Source: Zasmidium citrigriseum
Lineage: Eukaryota; Ascomycota; Dothideomycetes; Mycosphaerellales; Mycosphaerellaceae
Direction: 5' to 3'
DNA length: 64,000 bases
Assembly (NCBI GenBank): GCA_002786025.1
Contig: NHNW01000059.1
Coordinates: 177,963 to 241,962 of the forward strand
In this document: positions 53,691-64,000 of the stretch, one piece after another
Layout of the letters: each line of letters begins with the position of its first letter
Position numbering within the stretch: the stretch's first letter is position 1
The notes under the pieces: model-generated
Told to the model about the DNA's origin: nothing
Database searches by the model: none
Seen by the model: the letters and a program-made list of their open reading frames with translations, nothing else
Position numbers and translations under genes: made by a program

Positions 53691-54934
53691 ATGGCAGACC
53701 CAGACCCTCAACCCCCAAAGCGCCACCTCACCTGGGCAAGCCCCATCTCCTCCATCCCCGATCCCGTAGCTAGGAGAGTCGCAGAGTTTAGAGCGATCAA
53801 AGAGGAGAGAGACGCCGCAGAGAGAAGGGAGGCCGAAGAGAGATCGATAGACAAGGGGAAAGGAAAAGAGAACGCCCGTCCCACAACCCTTCAGTGGGCC
53901 AACCCTCTCACCTCCATCCCGAACCCAGCGGAACAGAGGCTTCGGGAGTTCAAGGCCCTGAACGAGGAAAGAGCCGCCGCAAAGAATAGACTTACCCCGG
54001 CCGGAGCTGCTATCGTGGCGGCGGATCCTATCGCCTCGACGACGAAGCCTCTCTCTCACGCTCTCAAAGGACTGGAAGCCCGTAAACAGGCGCGGGATGC
54101 CTTGGGCAAGGTCGATGTCGGGGAGAGGAAGAAGACAACGAGGGAGTCTATGAGTCCTGTTGGATCGATTGTGGACCCGCAGCATAAAGTGAAGAAGAAT
54201 GGTCATGTTGGTTGGTCGAAAACGATCGCGAAGGTTTTTGAGCCGGATCGCAAGCGGTGGGCGAAGGAATTGAGGGCTAAGGAGGTGCACGCCATGGCTC
54301 AGGTGATTTTGATGGAGAATATGGAGAGGGACGACCGCCTGTCCAAGCGGAAGGAGACTGCCGAAGAGATGATGTCGTCCTGCTCAGCTGGTCTGCTCTT
54401 TCCGGGGAGTGGCCAGAGGGCCGTACCGACGACGGCACGATGCACGAATGAAGCTCAAGTGAGCGAGTTTGCTTCCGGGTCGAAGGCGAAGATCACGCCG
54501 AAGACGAGACCGAGTGTCGTTGTCCCGACGCAGCGCAAGCCAGACATCTTCCAGGCCTATTATGGAACGGTGACTTTGCAGCCCAAGAGCCGAGAGCAAA
54601 GCAAACCGCCCGCACCCATCGTCAGCGTCCGCGAAGTCGACGTCGAGGCTGAAGGTCGCCTTGAACGCCTGATCCGCAGGCTGAAGTATGAGCTCTCCTG
54701 GCTGTGCAATTTCGATCAAGAACCGCTATCAGTGGAGGAGATGAGTTTGTTGCAGCTCGAGAGTGGGATGAAGGGGAAGCTGAAGCCTTCAAGATCCGCG
54801 CCGGTACGTAAAGTCGATTCGATCTTGCCATGGAGACAGTTGCTGATCATGTTCGACAGTGGTTTGCGTACGCTGCTGTGGTAGGGCTGATTCTGATGAT
54901 GCTTGTTGTCTACAGCTGGGTGTTCTTGTCCTGA
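53691..54934 (+). CDS. Probable tail-anchored protein with internal repeats, unknown function
   Basis: A 395-residue protein in two exons (53691-54803 and 54860-54934). Three related segments occur in the first 200 residues: LTWASPISSIPDPVARRVAE, LQWANPLTSIPNPAEQRLRE and the weaker VGWSKTIAKVFEPDRKRWAK, the first two followed by a charged helix (AIKEERDAAERR, ALNEERAAAKNR). The middle is disordered. A helix LERLIRRLKYELSWL lies before the intron. Removing the 56-base intron (donor GTACGT, branch CTGATC, acceptor GACAG) yields a hydrophobic C-terminus of about 20 residues (VVGLILMMLVVYSWVFLS), a tail-anchor. Read-through instead ends at 54884 without it. No family recognised. Confidence 0.78.
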
Positions 54935-56400
54935 AGATGGCCTTTTGATGCATGTCTGACATGTTAGCGAGGCATTTTGAGGCGTTGCCCTCCATGTTGG
55001 GATGGACACTGCCAGATCTAGTGTTCACGGCCTGCTATGCGTCAGTCAGGAGTTTCTGCAATTGTACTACGCAAACCATGACTCGCTGTGGTCAATTTGT
55101 GCAAAGCAATGGTGTTGATGTTTCCCTGAGGCCTGCGGCAGGTATCTGATGTCCAGTCCGAACTCCCTGAATGGGTGGCGATGCTGAGAAGTCGTCTTCG
55201 CTTCAGCACCTCTTTGTGCAGTTCATAGTCGGGCGAGATTTCAGTCAAACAGTCCCCTGAGTGAGACTGCGCAATCCCGCAAGAGCCGCAGCCGGAGATT
55301 CTAAAGATAATCCATCTCACGGGCTTAGCAAGGAGCTTGTTTTGTTTCACGCCCTGACTAGAAACATTCGCCGAGTAGGTAGAGAAATTCTTTCTCGCAT
55401 TCCAGGATGGAAGAAGGCGGTGTTGATTGTTGATGATGTTACGGGCGAGTCGGCTTGAATGGAGGCCGAGTCCCAGATTGCGCGTTCCCGCCATCAGCAT
55501 CGCTCCAATGCGAGGTCATGATTAGGTGGTGGTTAGCAGGTGGCTAGGCAACGGAAGAGTAAACAGGAGGCGAAGGGTGTCAGACACAAGGACCCCCATG
55601 TGTTGCGGCCAGGCGTGGTACGTAAGGGAGGTGAGGTCGCAGCCCAGCAAACACAGGAGCACCAAAGCGCCGTCAGTGGCGCTGGGAGAGGCGATCAAGA
55701 TCCTTGCACCCGTTGACCCCGTCCCGAGCAGTTGATGGCTGGCGGCAGAGTGCATGTCTAGCGACGGCCAAGGCAGGAATTGGGGGAACATGCCCGGCGG
55801 GTGGTGGTGGTGAGGGAGAAGGGCGGATTACCAATCAGCCTTTTGATGGAGGTTCATGTTGCATTCGCTGCTGCTGCGCCTCGAATTCACGCGGCCGCAA
55901 GAGCACGGCTTAGGTGAAGGTGCCGTGGGCTATTGTCACCATCAATCAAATCCTCCGTCCCTGCTCGCCCTCCGAGTGTGATGTAAGGCCGCAATTGGTG
56001 CCTTGCCGGCCATCTTCAAACTTCAATACCATCAAAGTTGCCCGCAATTGTTGATTGTTTGCTGGCTAGACAAGCTCTCGGAAGACGTGCACCGAGCAGG
56101 AATCGTTGTCGTAGAACCAAGCGAGATCCGATGAGTTTTCGATAGTGGGCGGGCTCTAAGTAGATATACCCGCCCGTGCTGCTATCTACACACGTGACCT
56201 AATATACACTTCAATTAAGTCATGGGCTAAATTTGACAATATCCTCCCCTACTGCATCCTACTTAGCCTTAAGCAGGTAAATCTAAAGGTAGGTTAGTTC
56301 TAAGTACGTACGGACCGTTATATATAGCCTATAACAAGCGCCTCGTGACTTCCAAGCAGCCGTGGAAGCTGCCTAAAGGCATCTAAAGCGTCTTGTAACT
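54935..56400. other. Intergenic, about 1.5 kb, up to the repeat
   Basis: No supportable gene. A minus-strand ORF at 55042-55500 begins like a mitochondrial presequence but loses coding character and has no homology I recognise. CA and TG dinucleotides are still normal here. The stretch 56160-56400, AT-richer with a TATATATAG box near 56320, may include the end (LTR or leader) of the adjoining repeat. Confidence 0.45.
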
Positions 56401-56640
56401 TCTGAATATTTACTTACGCTATATATACTTACTACGGCCGCTAGGGTACTTAAACCCCTTCCTCGTCGCTTAGAAACCTTCTCCTCTTTATCTACCTCTA
56501 ATACTAACAACCTTCCTTCTAAGCTCCGATAGCTTAGTCTATAATACTTCTAACAACTATATACCCCTTAACACTAACTAACTCCCCTTTAAATTATTAA
56601 TAATAATATATCGGCGCTTAGTAGAGGCGGCGGTATAGGC

Positions 56641-58680
56641 GGCGGCGGCAACCGTAGCGGCGGCGAAGATCCGGATCGCTATCGCGGCTATAAGCTAGGT
56701 AAGAAGCGTAAGGAGAAGCGTCCCCGAACCTAAGTAGAAGAAGATAAGCTTAAGGATCGTATATATAACCCTAACCGTCCTCGTAGCGCTAGCTTTAAGG
56801 CCGAGGGTCGCGAGATCTCCGAGCGAGACTTCCGCTTCGCTCGTCGCAACCGCTTAGTAGTCGCTTTAGGCGAGCCAAACTATCTAGTTCGTAGCTAAGT
56901 AATAGACCGTTAGATAGCTCGTTAGATCGGCCGTAACTTAGCGGATTCGGTAACTAACGACGACTTAGTAGCTAGCTTACGGCGTACTACTCGCGGCGAT
57001 AACCTAGTTGTAACTAGTAGTATAAGTACTAAAGATAAAGCTCGGCACAAGCAGTTCTGCCCTAAGTACTATAGTAATAAGGTTACTTAGGGTAGCTTAG
57101 CGCTTAACGGACGTCCTATAATCTATGCTATGTAGCGCCGCTTATACTACTTACTAGACACCGAGCACGATATAATAGATACTTAGTTAGTAGAGGTCTT
57201 CCTACTCCTATAGTAGCTAGGTACGAATAGCGACTTAGGGGATAAGGATACTCGGGCTATTCGTTACTTACAGGTCGCCCGTTTAGGTTAAATAATAGAG
57301 GAGGCTCGTTTAGGTAGCTTAGAGCTACTAGATCGTCGTGTTACGATCGCTTAGCGTCGCGATAAGGTTAAGAATATAACCTAGTAGCGCTTAGCGTCCG
57401 TAATAACCTAGGCTTTCGGTTAGATTTAAGGTAGAGGCTATAATAACTACCGCGCTTCCTTCGAGTATACCTCTCGTAAGCGACCTATCTTCGGTAGTAG
57501 TAACTACTACACTAGTTCCTTAACGTACGGCTCTTACGCTAACTACTCGTAGGATAATAAGTAGACCTCGTATTCGTTCGCTAATAACTCTAAGGCGAAG
57601 CTACTTAGTCCTTGGGAAGAGAGTCGTAAGAAGAAGGTAGAAGCTACGAGCTCTAAGGAGGAGGTAATTAACGACGACGATATAACGGAGGTGCTTTCGA
57701 TTAACGAGGCGGGCGTTATCTATTACTCTATAGAGCGTAGGGCGACGCTTAGAGAAGTCGCTAAGGCCTAGCGCTAGGCTTAAGTAGCTTAAGCAGCCGG
57801 TAACCTAGGCGATTCGTCCTTCAACCCTATCCTACTTAATAAGTATACTAAAGTTATTAATTCTCTAAGCGCGAATCGTAGTAGGAGCAGTACTAGGGTA
57901 AAAGCTCTAGTCCTTTCCCTAGGCTACAGCCGGTCTCTAGACTCGCTAAACTTCTTCTTTAGCCCGCTTAGAACTCCTAGCTCTAGTTCTAGTCTAACGT
58001 CTCCTATAAGTAGCGGTGCCTACTTAATAGCGCAGGTTACTAAGGAGACTAACTTCTTAAAGAACTTAAAGGATATTCGAGAGTTAGCGAAGGAGTTTAA
58101 GAAGATAATAGCTTAGCTAAAGTATTAGCTTCGCTTAAAGAAGGCTAAGGAGGAGAACGAGTAGCGTACTCGCGACTTAGGAATCGAGCTAGGTCGTCTA
58201 GAGGGCCTTAGAGCTTAAGTCTTTAACCCTATCGACGGCACCTATACTAGCGCTCGTAGTCCCGCCTTAACGCCGGAGTAGCTTATAACTAGTAACTACT
58301 CCTCCCTCTACCGCTAGTACCTTCTAAACCGGCTTACAAACCGCCGTATTATAAACCTAGACGTTACGTTCTAGAACTTAGTAGTTAAGGAGTAGCGCTT
58401 AGTAAACGATATCTACAACGGTCCTCTAACTAACTATATAATATTCCTCGAGATCGTAGTTTCGACGTACATTCGTTAGATAGAGAACTAGTCTCGGCGG
58501 GTTAGTAAGGGCCGTCTATTAAAGGGTAGTTAGGTAGGCTACTTAGAGCAGCGACTTGGAGTAGCGAGATTTCCTTTGTTCTTTATACGAATTAGCTTGT
58601 AAACTGCCTAGCGTAGGCGGTTCCAAGCGGAGTTACGAGCAGGCCTTAGCTAGAATCTAAGGATTAATTTTTAGATAAAC
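56641..58680 (+). pseudogene. RIP-mutated plus-strand ORF of unknown type
   Basis: One plus-strand frame stays in register for about 650 codons with no indel; it is interrupted only by TAG and TAA, as expected when CAG, CAA and TGG mutate, and never by TGA. It opens Gly/Arg/Lys-rich (GGGNRSGGEDPDRYRGYKLG, KKRKEKRPR), continues through FRFARRNRLVVALGEPNYL, a Tyr/Ser/Asn-rich part, and a charged helical part near 58050-58200 (ETNFLKNLKDIRELAKEFKK). That looks gag-like or nucleic-acid binding, but no family was recognised. Its end, at TAG-rich codons near 58660, faces the 3' end of the minus-strand pol. Confidence 0.6.
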
Positions 58681-58759
58681 AAAATAAAAGCTCCTTTAGG
58701 CACTAAACTTTAGTTCCTTTCTACTTGTTTTTTAGTAATCTTTCGTGTGCGACGTAGAC

Positions 58760-61700
58760 TATAGGAACTTGGATTGGAGGAGCGTGTCTCTAAGCGCTCT
58801 ATACTTAGAGTTAGAGTAGGAGATACTTCTTTAGCAGAGGATCCTTACTACAGTCGCTTAGATCTCCGTAGGCCTATCTTAGGTTTAGCTAGTATAGGTT
58901 TAGGCTTCTTCTACATAGGCTTCTAAGCCTCCTTCTTGCTTAGTAGAGGTTAAGGGCGTATCGTATCCTTAAGTAGCCGGGGTAGTAGACTATTAGGGAT
59001 AGGATAGGAGTCTTCCTTTTCCTATAGTACCTCGGGAAGTACAATAGTAGGAGCTTAAGGTTTAAGCTACGTTAGCGGATATTAGGGAAGAGCGGGCGGT
59101 TCCACTTAGGCCGGCTAGGCCTAGAACTACTACATACCTCGGTCCTTTGCTTAGGCTATAGCTTAAGAAGCCTTCTCTAATTAGGCCGGGGTCCTTTTAG
59201 GGATCCGTAGTTTCTACTACTTAGCTTCGTATATAGCGATAGGTATATTATTATTATTGCTACTTGCTTAAGCTCTAAAATCTCTATTTCCTAAGCTACG
59301 CTGCTTGTTAGTAATCGCTTTTGTTACTATAGCGATACTTAGGCGATTCTTCTTAGATTTGCGATTTCCCTCCCCTACTAAGAGGTTAAGCGCGTCCTCG
59401 CGATTGCTAGGGTTATTAATCTATCGCTTCTAAGTCGACTTAGAGATAGTAGCGAGGTTCTAATACGTTAAGCCGCGGGACTTAGCTATTCCTACTAGAT
59501 CCTCGACGTCGATAAGCGCCGGATTAGGATAAGCGATATCCTACTAGTTAGGGGTGCGATTAAACTACTACTTAAAGTTGTTCGCTACCCCTCTAACTAA
59601 GCGGCTCCCGTATACTTAGTAGCGAAGTATACGCCTATTAGGCGTTTTAAGAGTATATGTCCTAAGCTAACTACGGCGTTTAACTTAGAAGGGCCCGACA
59701 AATACTACTTAGAGCTTCGACTTTGCTAGGTTACGGACTAGTATAATATCTCCTTCCTTAAACTAGCCTTAGGTTTCCTAGAAGGTAAGGCTATTTAGCA
59801 AGCTAGCCTTCGTAGTATCTTTAAGTAGGCGTTTAGTAGCGAGGATACGGCTATCGCGAACTACTTAGTAACGAGCTAAAGGGTCCTCTATATCTAACTA
59901 GATAGGCCTAAGGTTAGGATAATCCTTAAGCACCCTCGGGTATTAGCTAAAGGCGAGGAAATAAGGGGAAAGCTTAGTCCTCGAGTAGCTTCTAATACGA
60001 TAAGTATATAGAGCCTCTAGTAAGTATAGATCCTAAGTACGGAGATCCTTACTAATATATAGCTTAGTAAGGATACCCTTAAGCAAGCCGTTAAATTTCT
60101 TAACCTTGCTATTCGTTTAGGGATAGTATAGCGTAGTTAAGCGACGTTTTACTTAGAGCATGTTGCTTAAGTACGTAAACACATTGCTTAAGAAGTTAGA
60201 GCTATTGTCGGACAATAACTCGCTTAGCGGACCGAATATAGCGTAAATCTCTTCGTAGAGGAACTTAGCGACCGTTTTAGCTTCTTAATTAGCGGTAGCT
60301 CTTACAAGTAGCTACCTAGTAGCATAATTAATAGCTATAATAATATACTTGTAGCTATCGATAGTCTCGGGAAGGGGGCTAATAACGTTAAGTACCTAGC
60401 GCTCGAAAGGACGAAGGGTAGAGTTAATCTAATAGAACTTAGGCTCTCTAAATAGTCCTTTCTTGTAAGAACGGGTTACTTAGTACTCCTTGCAGTGCTT
60501 AGAGTAGCTTTGTATATTATCGTGTATGTTATACTACTAACTACGAGCTTTAAGTATCGTCTTAACGCCTATAACACTAAAATAGCCGTAGTTCCGGTGT
60601 ATATCTTTAAGGAAGTCCTATCGATCGATAGGATCGATATACGGCACTTAGAAACTACTATCTAGCTTACGGTATAGGATTTCTTCGTAGAGTAGGAACT
60701 TTAGGGATTAAGAATGCACTACTTAGCGTAACTTGCGGTCGTTAGGCTACTACCTATCCCGTAAGTAGTCTACGATAGCAGTTACGAGCTCTAACTCGAA
60801 GAATCCTCGGATCTAATAGCCTTTATCCCTCGGATTGTCCTTAGTAGCGCCTACGAACGTAGTTATAGCGTAAAACTTAAGTAGAGATATCTCTATTACT
60901 TGGAATTTAAGTAGAGGCAGTTTCTTAGCTAAGTTAGCGGGCCTAGACTCTATTAGATCTAGTCTGCGAGACAGGGTATTAGGGACGATAGCTTCTAATC
61001 CCTTACGGTAGCGAATATCTAAGCTATAGCCTTAGAACTCCTCGATCTAGCGGGCTAGTCGCTTAGTAGGCGTTTTTAAAGTACTAAGGTACTATAAGCT
61101 ATAGTAATTAGTAATTACTTTAGTCTTCGTACTATTAGTAATATAGTAGTTCTACTTACGGAGCGCTTCTTTAATTGTAAGTAGCTCTTTCTCGTAGACT
61201 AGGTAATTTAACTTAGCGGCTTAGAGCTTACGCCCTTTATAAGCTACTAGGTAGGATTTCCTATCTAGACCGGCTTAGTATAGCACTACTCTAATAGCCT
61301 ATTCGCTTGCATCTGTCTTAATTACGAAGGGCTCTAAGTAGTTAGGAAGCATTAGGACTAGGCTGCTACTTAGGGACTACTTAAGATTCGTAAAGGCTAT
61401 AGAAGCTTAGGTATTCTACTTAATAGGGCGCTTCTTTATAGCTCTTAGGGTAGTATCGCTCTCCTTAAGAAGGTCTAAGAGCGGAGTAGCGTGCTTAGCG
61501 AAGTCTTTAATATACCTACGGTAAAAACTAGCTAAGCCGAGGAACTGCCTTACTTACTAGACGTTCTTAGGCTCTAGCTAATCGCGGATAATAGCGACTT
61601 TATCTTTAAGCGGCCGGGTAAAGTTCTTAGAAACCTAGTAGCTATAGAAGTCGATTTGCTTAACGCCTATATAGCTCTTCTTGTAGGCTATAAACAGCTA

Positions 61701-63300
61701 TTCCTAGCGAAGGATATCGAATAGGATTCTAAGCAAGCGCTCGTACTCTTCGAGGGTCTTTAAATAGACTACAATGTCGTCTAAGTAGACTACAATCCTA
61801 TTGTACAGGTGTAGGCTAAACAAGCGGTTTATTAAGCTCTAAAAGGTTATAGGAGCGTTCGCTAAGCCGAAGGGTATTACATTAAATTAAAACTTCCCTT
61901 AGCGAGTATTAAAAGCCGTCTTATAGCGGTCTTGCTTAGAGACACGGATTTGCTAGAAGCCGGAGGTTAAATCCACCTTAGTAAAGTGCTTAGCGCCCTA
62001 AAAGGCGTCTAAGCAGTCCTAAATAAGCGGTAAGGGGAACTTGTCCTTTACGGTAGCGTTGTTTAAAGCACGGAAGTCTACATATATACGCTATTTGCTA
62101 TTTAGCTTAGGGACTAGAAGGATAGGACTACCCTAAGGGGACTAGGAGGGTTTAACTAGTCCTCTATTAAGCAGATCCTGTACCTAACGCTAGACCTCCA
62201 AGTGCTACGTAACTCCTAACTAGTAGGGGGACTAGTTAATCGGCTTAGAGCTACCGGTGTTAATCTTATAATTAACCCCTCGATCCTTAGGCAGCTTGTA
62301 CGGCAAGCTATTACGGAAAAGGTCGGTATTCTTGTCGATAATCTTCTATAAGCGCGGCTTAGGGCTAGTAGGAGGTTTATTACTTAGAGACGGGGGTTTA
62401 TCTACTTACTTAAGCGCGTACATAAGTAGTTAATCCTATAGGCGTAGGTTAGCTTCTAGTGCTTCTTCTAGTTCTTTAAGTAAGCAGAGCGAATTATCCT
62501 TAGGTAGGGCGGAGAATAAGCTACATAATTACGAGTATAGAGTGTACTTAGGGCGAGATTTGTCGGTTAAGCGGGTAATGTGGACCTTTCCTTACTAGAA
62601 ATCGACTTGTAGGTTCTACTTACGGAACTAGTCGATTCTAAGCACGACGTCGTAACTAGCGAGGTTAATTACCCTAGCTATTAAGGTGTCCTTAAAGTTA
62701 CGAAGGGTGTAGGGGATTTTTAACCCCTCGCTACTTAAATAAGTACGGCTATTAGGTATACGTACTATACGGCGTAGGAGTTCTACTTAGTACTAGGGAA
62801 ACTATTTAGCGATCGCGCGAGAGACATATACCGTTAAAGCGCCTATGTTAAGTAAGAACAGGGCCTTCTTCTAATGTGTCTTATCGCTAAGCGATCCTAG
62901 TAGCCGCAAAAGATTAGATCCTATAGTATTTAAGTACTACTACTTGTTAGGAAGCGAGAACAGCTCCTATACTTAGAGGAAAGGATTGCCTTAGGACTCT
63001 AAATTAGACTTAGGGGAGTCTTCGAGGTTACTTAGCGGCCCGCACCCCTCGTTAGTAGGCGGGTCGCTAGTTAGTTTTTTGACTTAGAGGGGCCTTTACT
63101 ACGTCTAGTCTTACTTAGGCCGGGCTTACGGCTAGTAGAGCTACTACCCTTACCCTTCTTCTTATTATCGAACGCTTTCTTACGGGCTTAAAGTTCCTTA
63201 TTTAGAGGCTTAGTATAAGTAAACTAGAAGTGCCCTACTATATTGTAGTTATAGTAGGCTCTTCTATCGCTTATAGTTGCGTTAAGTTCCTTATCTTCTT
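58760..63300 (-). pseudogene. RIP-mutated gypsy gag-end/pol (zinc knuckle, protease, RT, integrase)
   Basis: Minus-strand polyprotein with many TAG/TAA stops. Near 63215-63260 a zinc knuckle is recognisable, with Cys codons turned to Tyr (YYNYNIVGHF). Near 62840 the protease site reads NIG, where D-T/S-G is expected. At 61764-61796 the reverse-transcriptase core reads IVVYLDDIVVY and is intact. Integrase follows at about 60600-59950 (ISPLPETIDSYKYIIIAIN, LSDNSSNFL, NSKVKKFNGLLK), with the first catalytic Asp changed to Asn. A GPF/Y-type module (GDIILVRNLAKSKL, FVGPF) lies near 59700. A further 250-residue hydrophilic tail reaches about 58760. No activity can be expected. Confidence 0.85.
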
Positions 63301-64000
63301 TAAGTCTGTAGGCGGAATAGTAAGATTTCTTCTTCCTGTCTAACTTAGGCTTATCGTGCCTTCGTTCTTCTACTTTAGTGTATATAATAGCGTTATCTAC
63401 GAAGTAGGCACGCTCTCGGAGGTACTTAGGGGTTAGGCTAGGCTAGGTAATATCTAAGCCTTACATTATAAGCTACGTTCTAACCGCTAACTTAAGGCCA
63501 CCCTAAAACTAATCTATTATTTCAAAATTAGTTAGGCGTAGACGTATAAGTATACGAAGGTTAGTAAGCTCTTACTAAAAGTTACTTATAGAAGTAGTCT
63601 AGACTAGTCGTTTCTAAGCACGCCTTCGGTTTACTTAGATATTCGGATCTTAGAAGCGTATTAGTATCTCCTCTAAGTACTCCTCGAGCGAGTATATAGT
63701 ATCCGGATCTGCGTTGTTAGTTATATCTTCTTACTCTTACTACTAAGTAGCGGCTACTTTCTCTATATATCTACCTATCCACCTAATCTAATCCCTTAGG
63801 CTTAGTATTTGCCTAGCCTACTTAAAGGCTCGCTATAAGTCTAAGTTACAGCGGGCTTCTCGGATCTAGTGCTTAATAGCGCCCTTAGAGGTGCCTCTAT
63901 CGTACTTACGTAGCTTAGGGATATCGCTTTAGGTAAGGAGCGAGGCGTAGAGGTACTAGGCGGTTAGGTTAACGCTTCTATTCGTATCTTATACTATAAG

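Larger units (their letters stand above)
56401..64000 (-). mobile_element. RIP-inactivated Ty3/gypsy-type LTR retroelement sequence, right end beyond window
   Basis: A 7.6-kb block in which CA and TG dinucleotides are almost absent and TA is in excess (the 60 bases from 58141 have no CA or TG at all), the signature of repeat-induced point mutation. Minus-strand reading gives the order zinc knuckle, protease, reverse transcriptase, integrase, as in Ty3/gypsy. No target-site duplication or LTR pair could be identified. A second coding-like frame lies on the plus strand at the left end, so the block may be one element with an antisense ORF or two elements joined. Confidence 0.85.

Noticed and set aside
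55042..55500. 152-codon minus-strand ORF with a mitochondrial-presequence-like start
   Set aside because: Composition drifts, no domain, no introns, and it lies next to a repeat-rich region; insufficient support.
1..64000. tRNA genes, rRNA genes and CRISPR arrays
   Set aside because: None recognised by eye. A tRNAscan-SE run would settle whether a tRNA was missed; CRISPR arrays are not expected in a fungal nuclear genome.

Overview
This window is nuclear DNA of a filamentous ascomycete, most likely a Dothideomycete of the Mycosphaerellales type. The evidence is short introns (about 48-75 bases, one of 147) with GTRNGT donors and CTRAC branch points, intron-split genes on both strands, fungus-restricted families (DUF7053, Egt1-type fused ergothioneine enzyme, GH125, HeLo/STAND-N-like, F-box-like arrays), and a repeat inactivated by repeat-induced point mutation (RIP). 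Gene models below were spliced by hand; nearly all introns were checked for reading-frame continuity.

Layout. 1-11.5 kb: 3' part of a mitochondrial carrier gene, a secreted serine beta-lactamase-like hydrolase, a DUF92 membrane protein, a DUF7053 protein with a C-terminal zinc finger, a Pro/Gln-rich unknown, and the PP2A-like phosphatase Ppg1. 11.7-16.7 kb: two paralogous single-pass membrane proteins flank a gene whose N-terminus looks like the HeLo/STAND N-terminal domain; an HSPA12-like Hsp70 follows at 17.3 kb. 19.7-24.0 kb: an amino-acid/choline permease and a GH125 alpha-1,6-mannosidase on opposite strands. 24.1-31.7 kb: eight short minus-strand paralogs with an F-box-like N-terminal motif, spaced about 1 kb apart, in two subfamilies of four (called A1-A4 and B1-B4 here), several with conserved upstream blocks. 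31.8-38.4 kb: an MDR-family oxidoreductase, a prenylated ubiquitin-fold protein, the proteasome assembly factor Ump1 and a Cys/His-rich protein. 39.4-42.4 kb: the seven-exon egt1 gene for ergothioneine synthesis. 42.4-45.9 kb is gene-poor with one truncated Nudix-like ORF. 46-54.9 kb: a low-complexity nuclear-type protein, a zinc-knuckle protein, a PPIL3-type cyclophilin, an arrestin-like protein and a probable tail-anchored protein. From about 56.4 kb to the end: RIP-inactivated Ty3/gypsy-type retroelement sequence.

Most genes are unlinked housekeeping or lineage-specific functions; there is no secondary-metabolite cluster. The parts that look most like undescribed biology are the eight-gene array with its shared upstream elements (including a 21-bp dyad), the membrane-sensor/HeLo-like/Hsp70-like neighbourhood, and a long RIP-mutated ORF of unknown type convergent with the gypsy pol. 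No tRNA, rRNA or CRISPR array was recognised.
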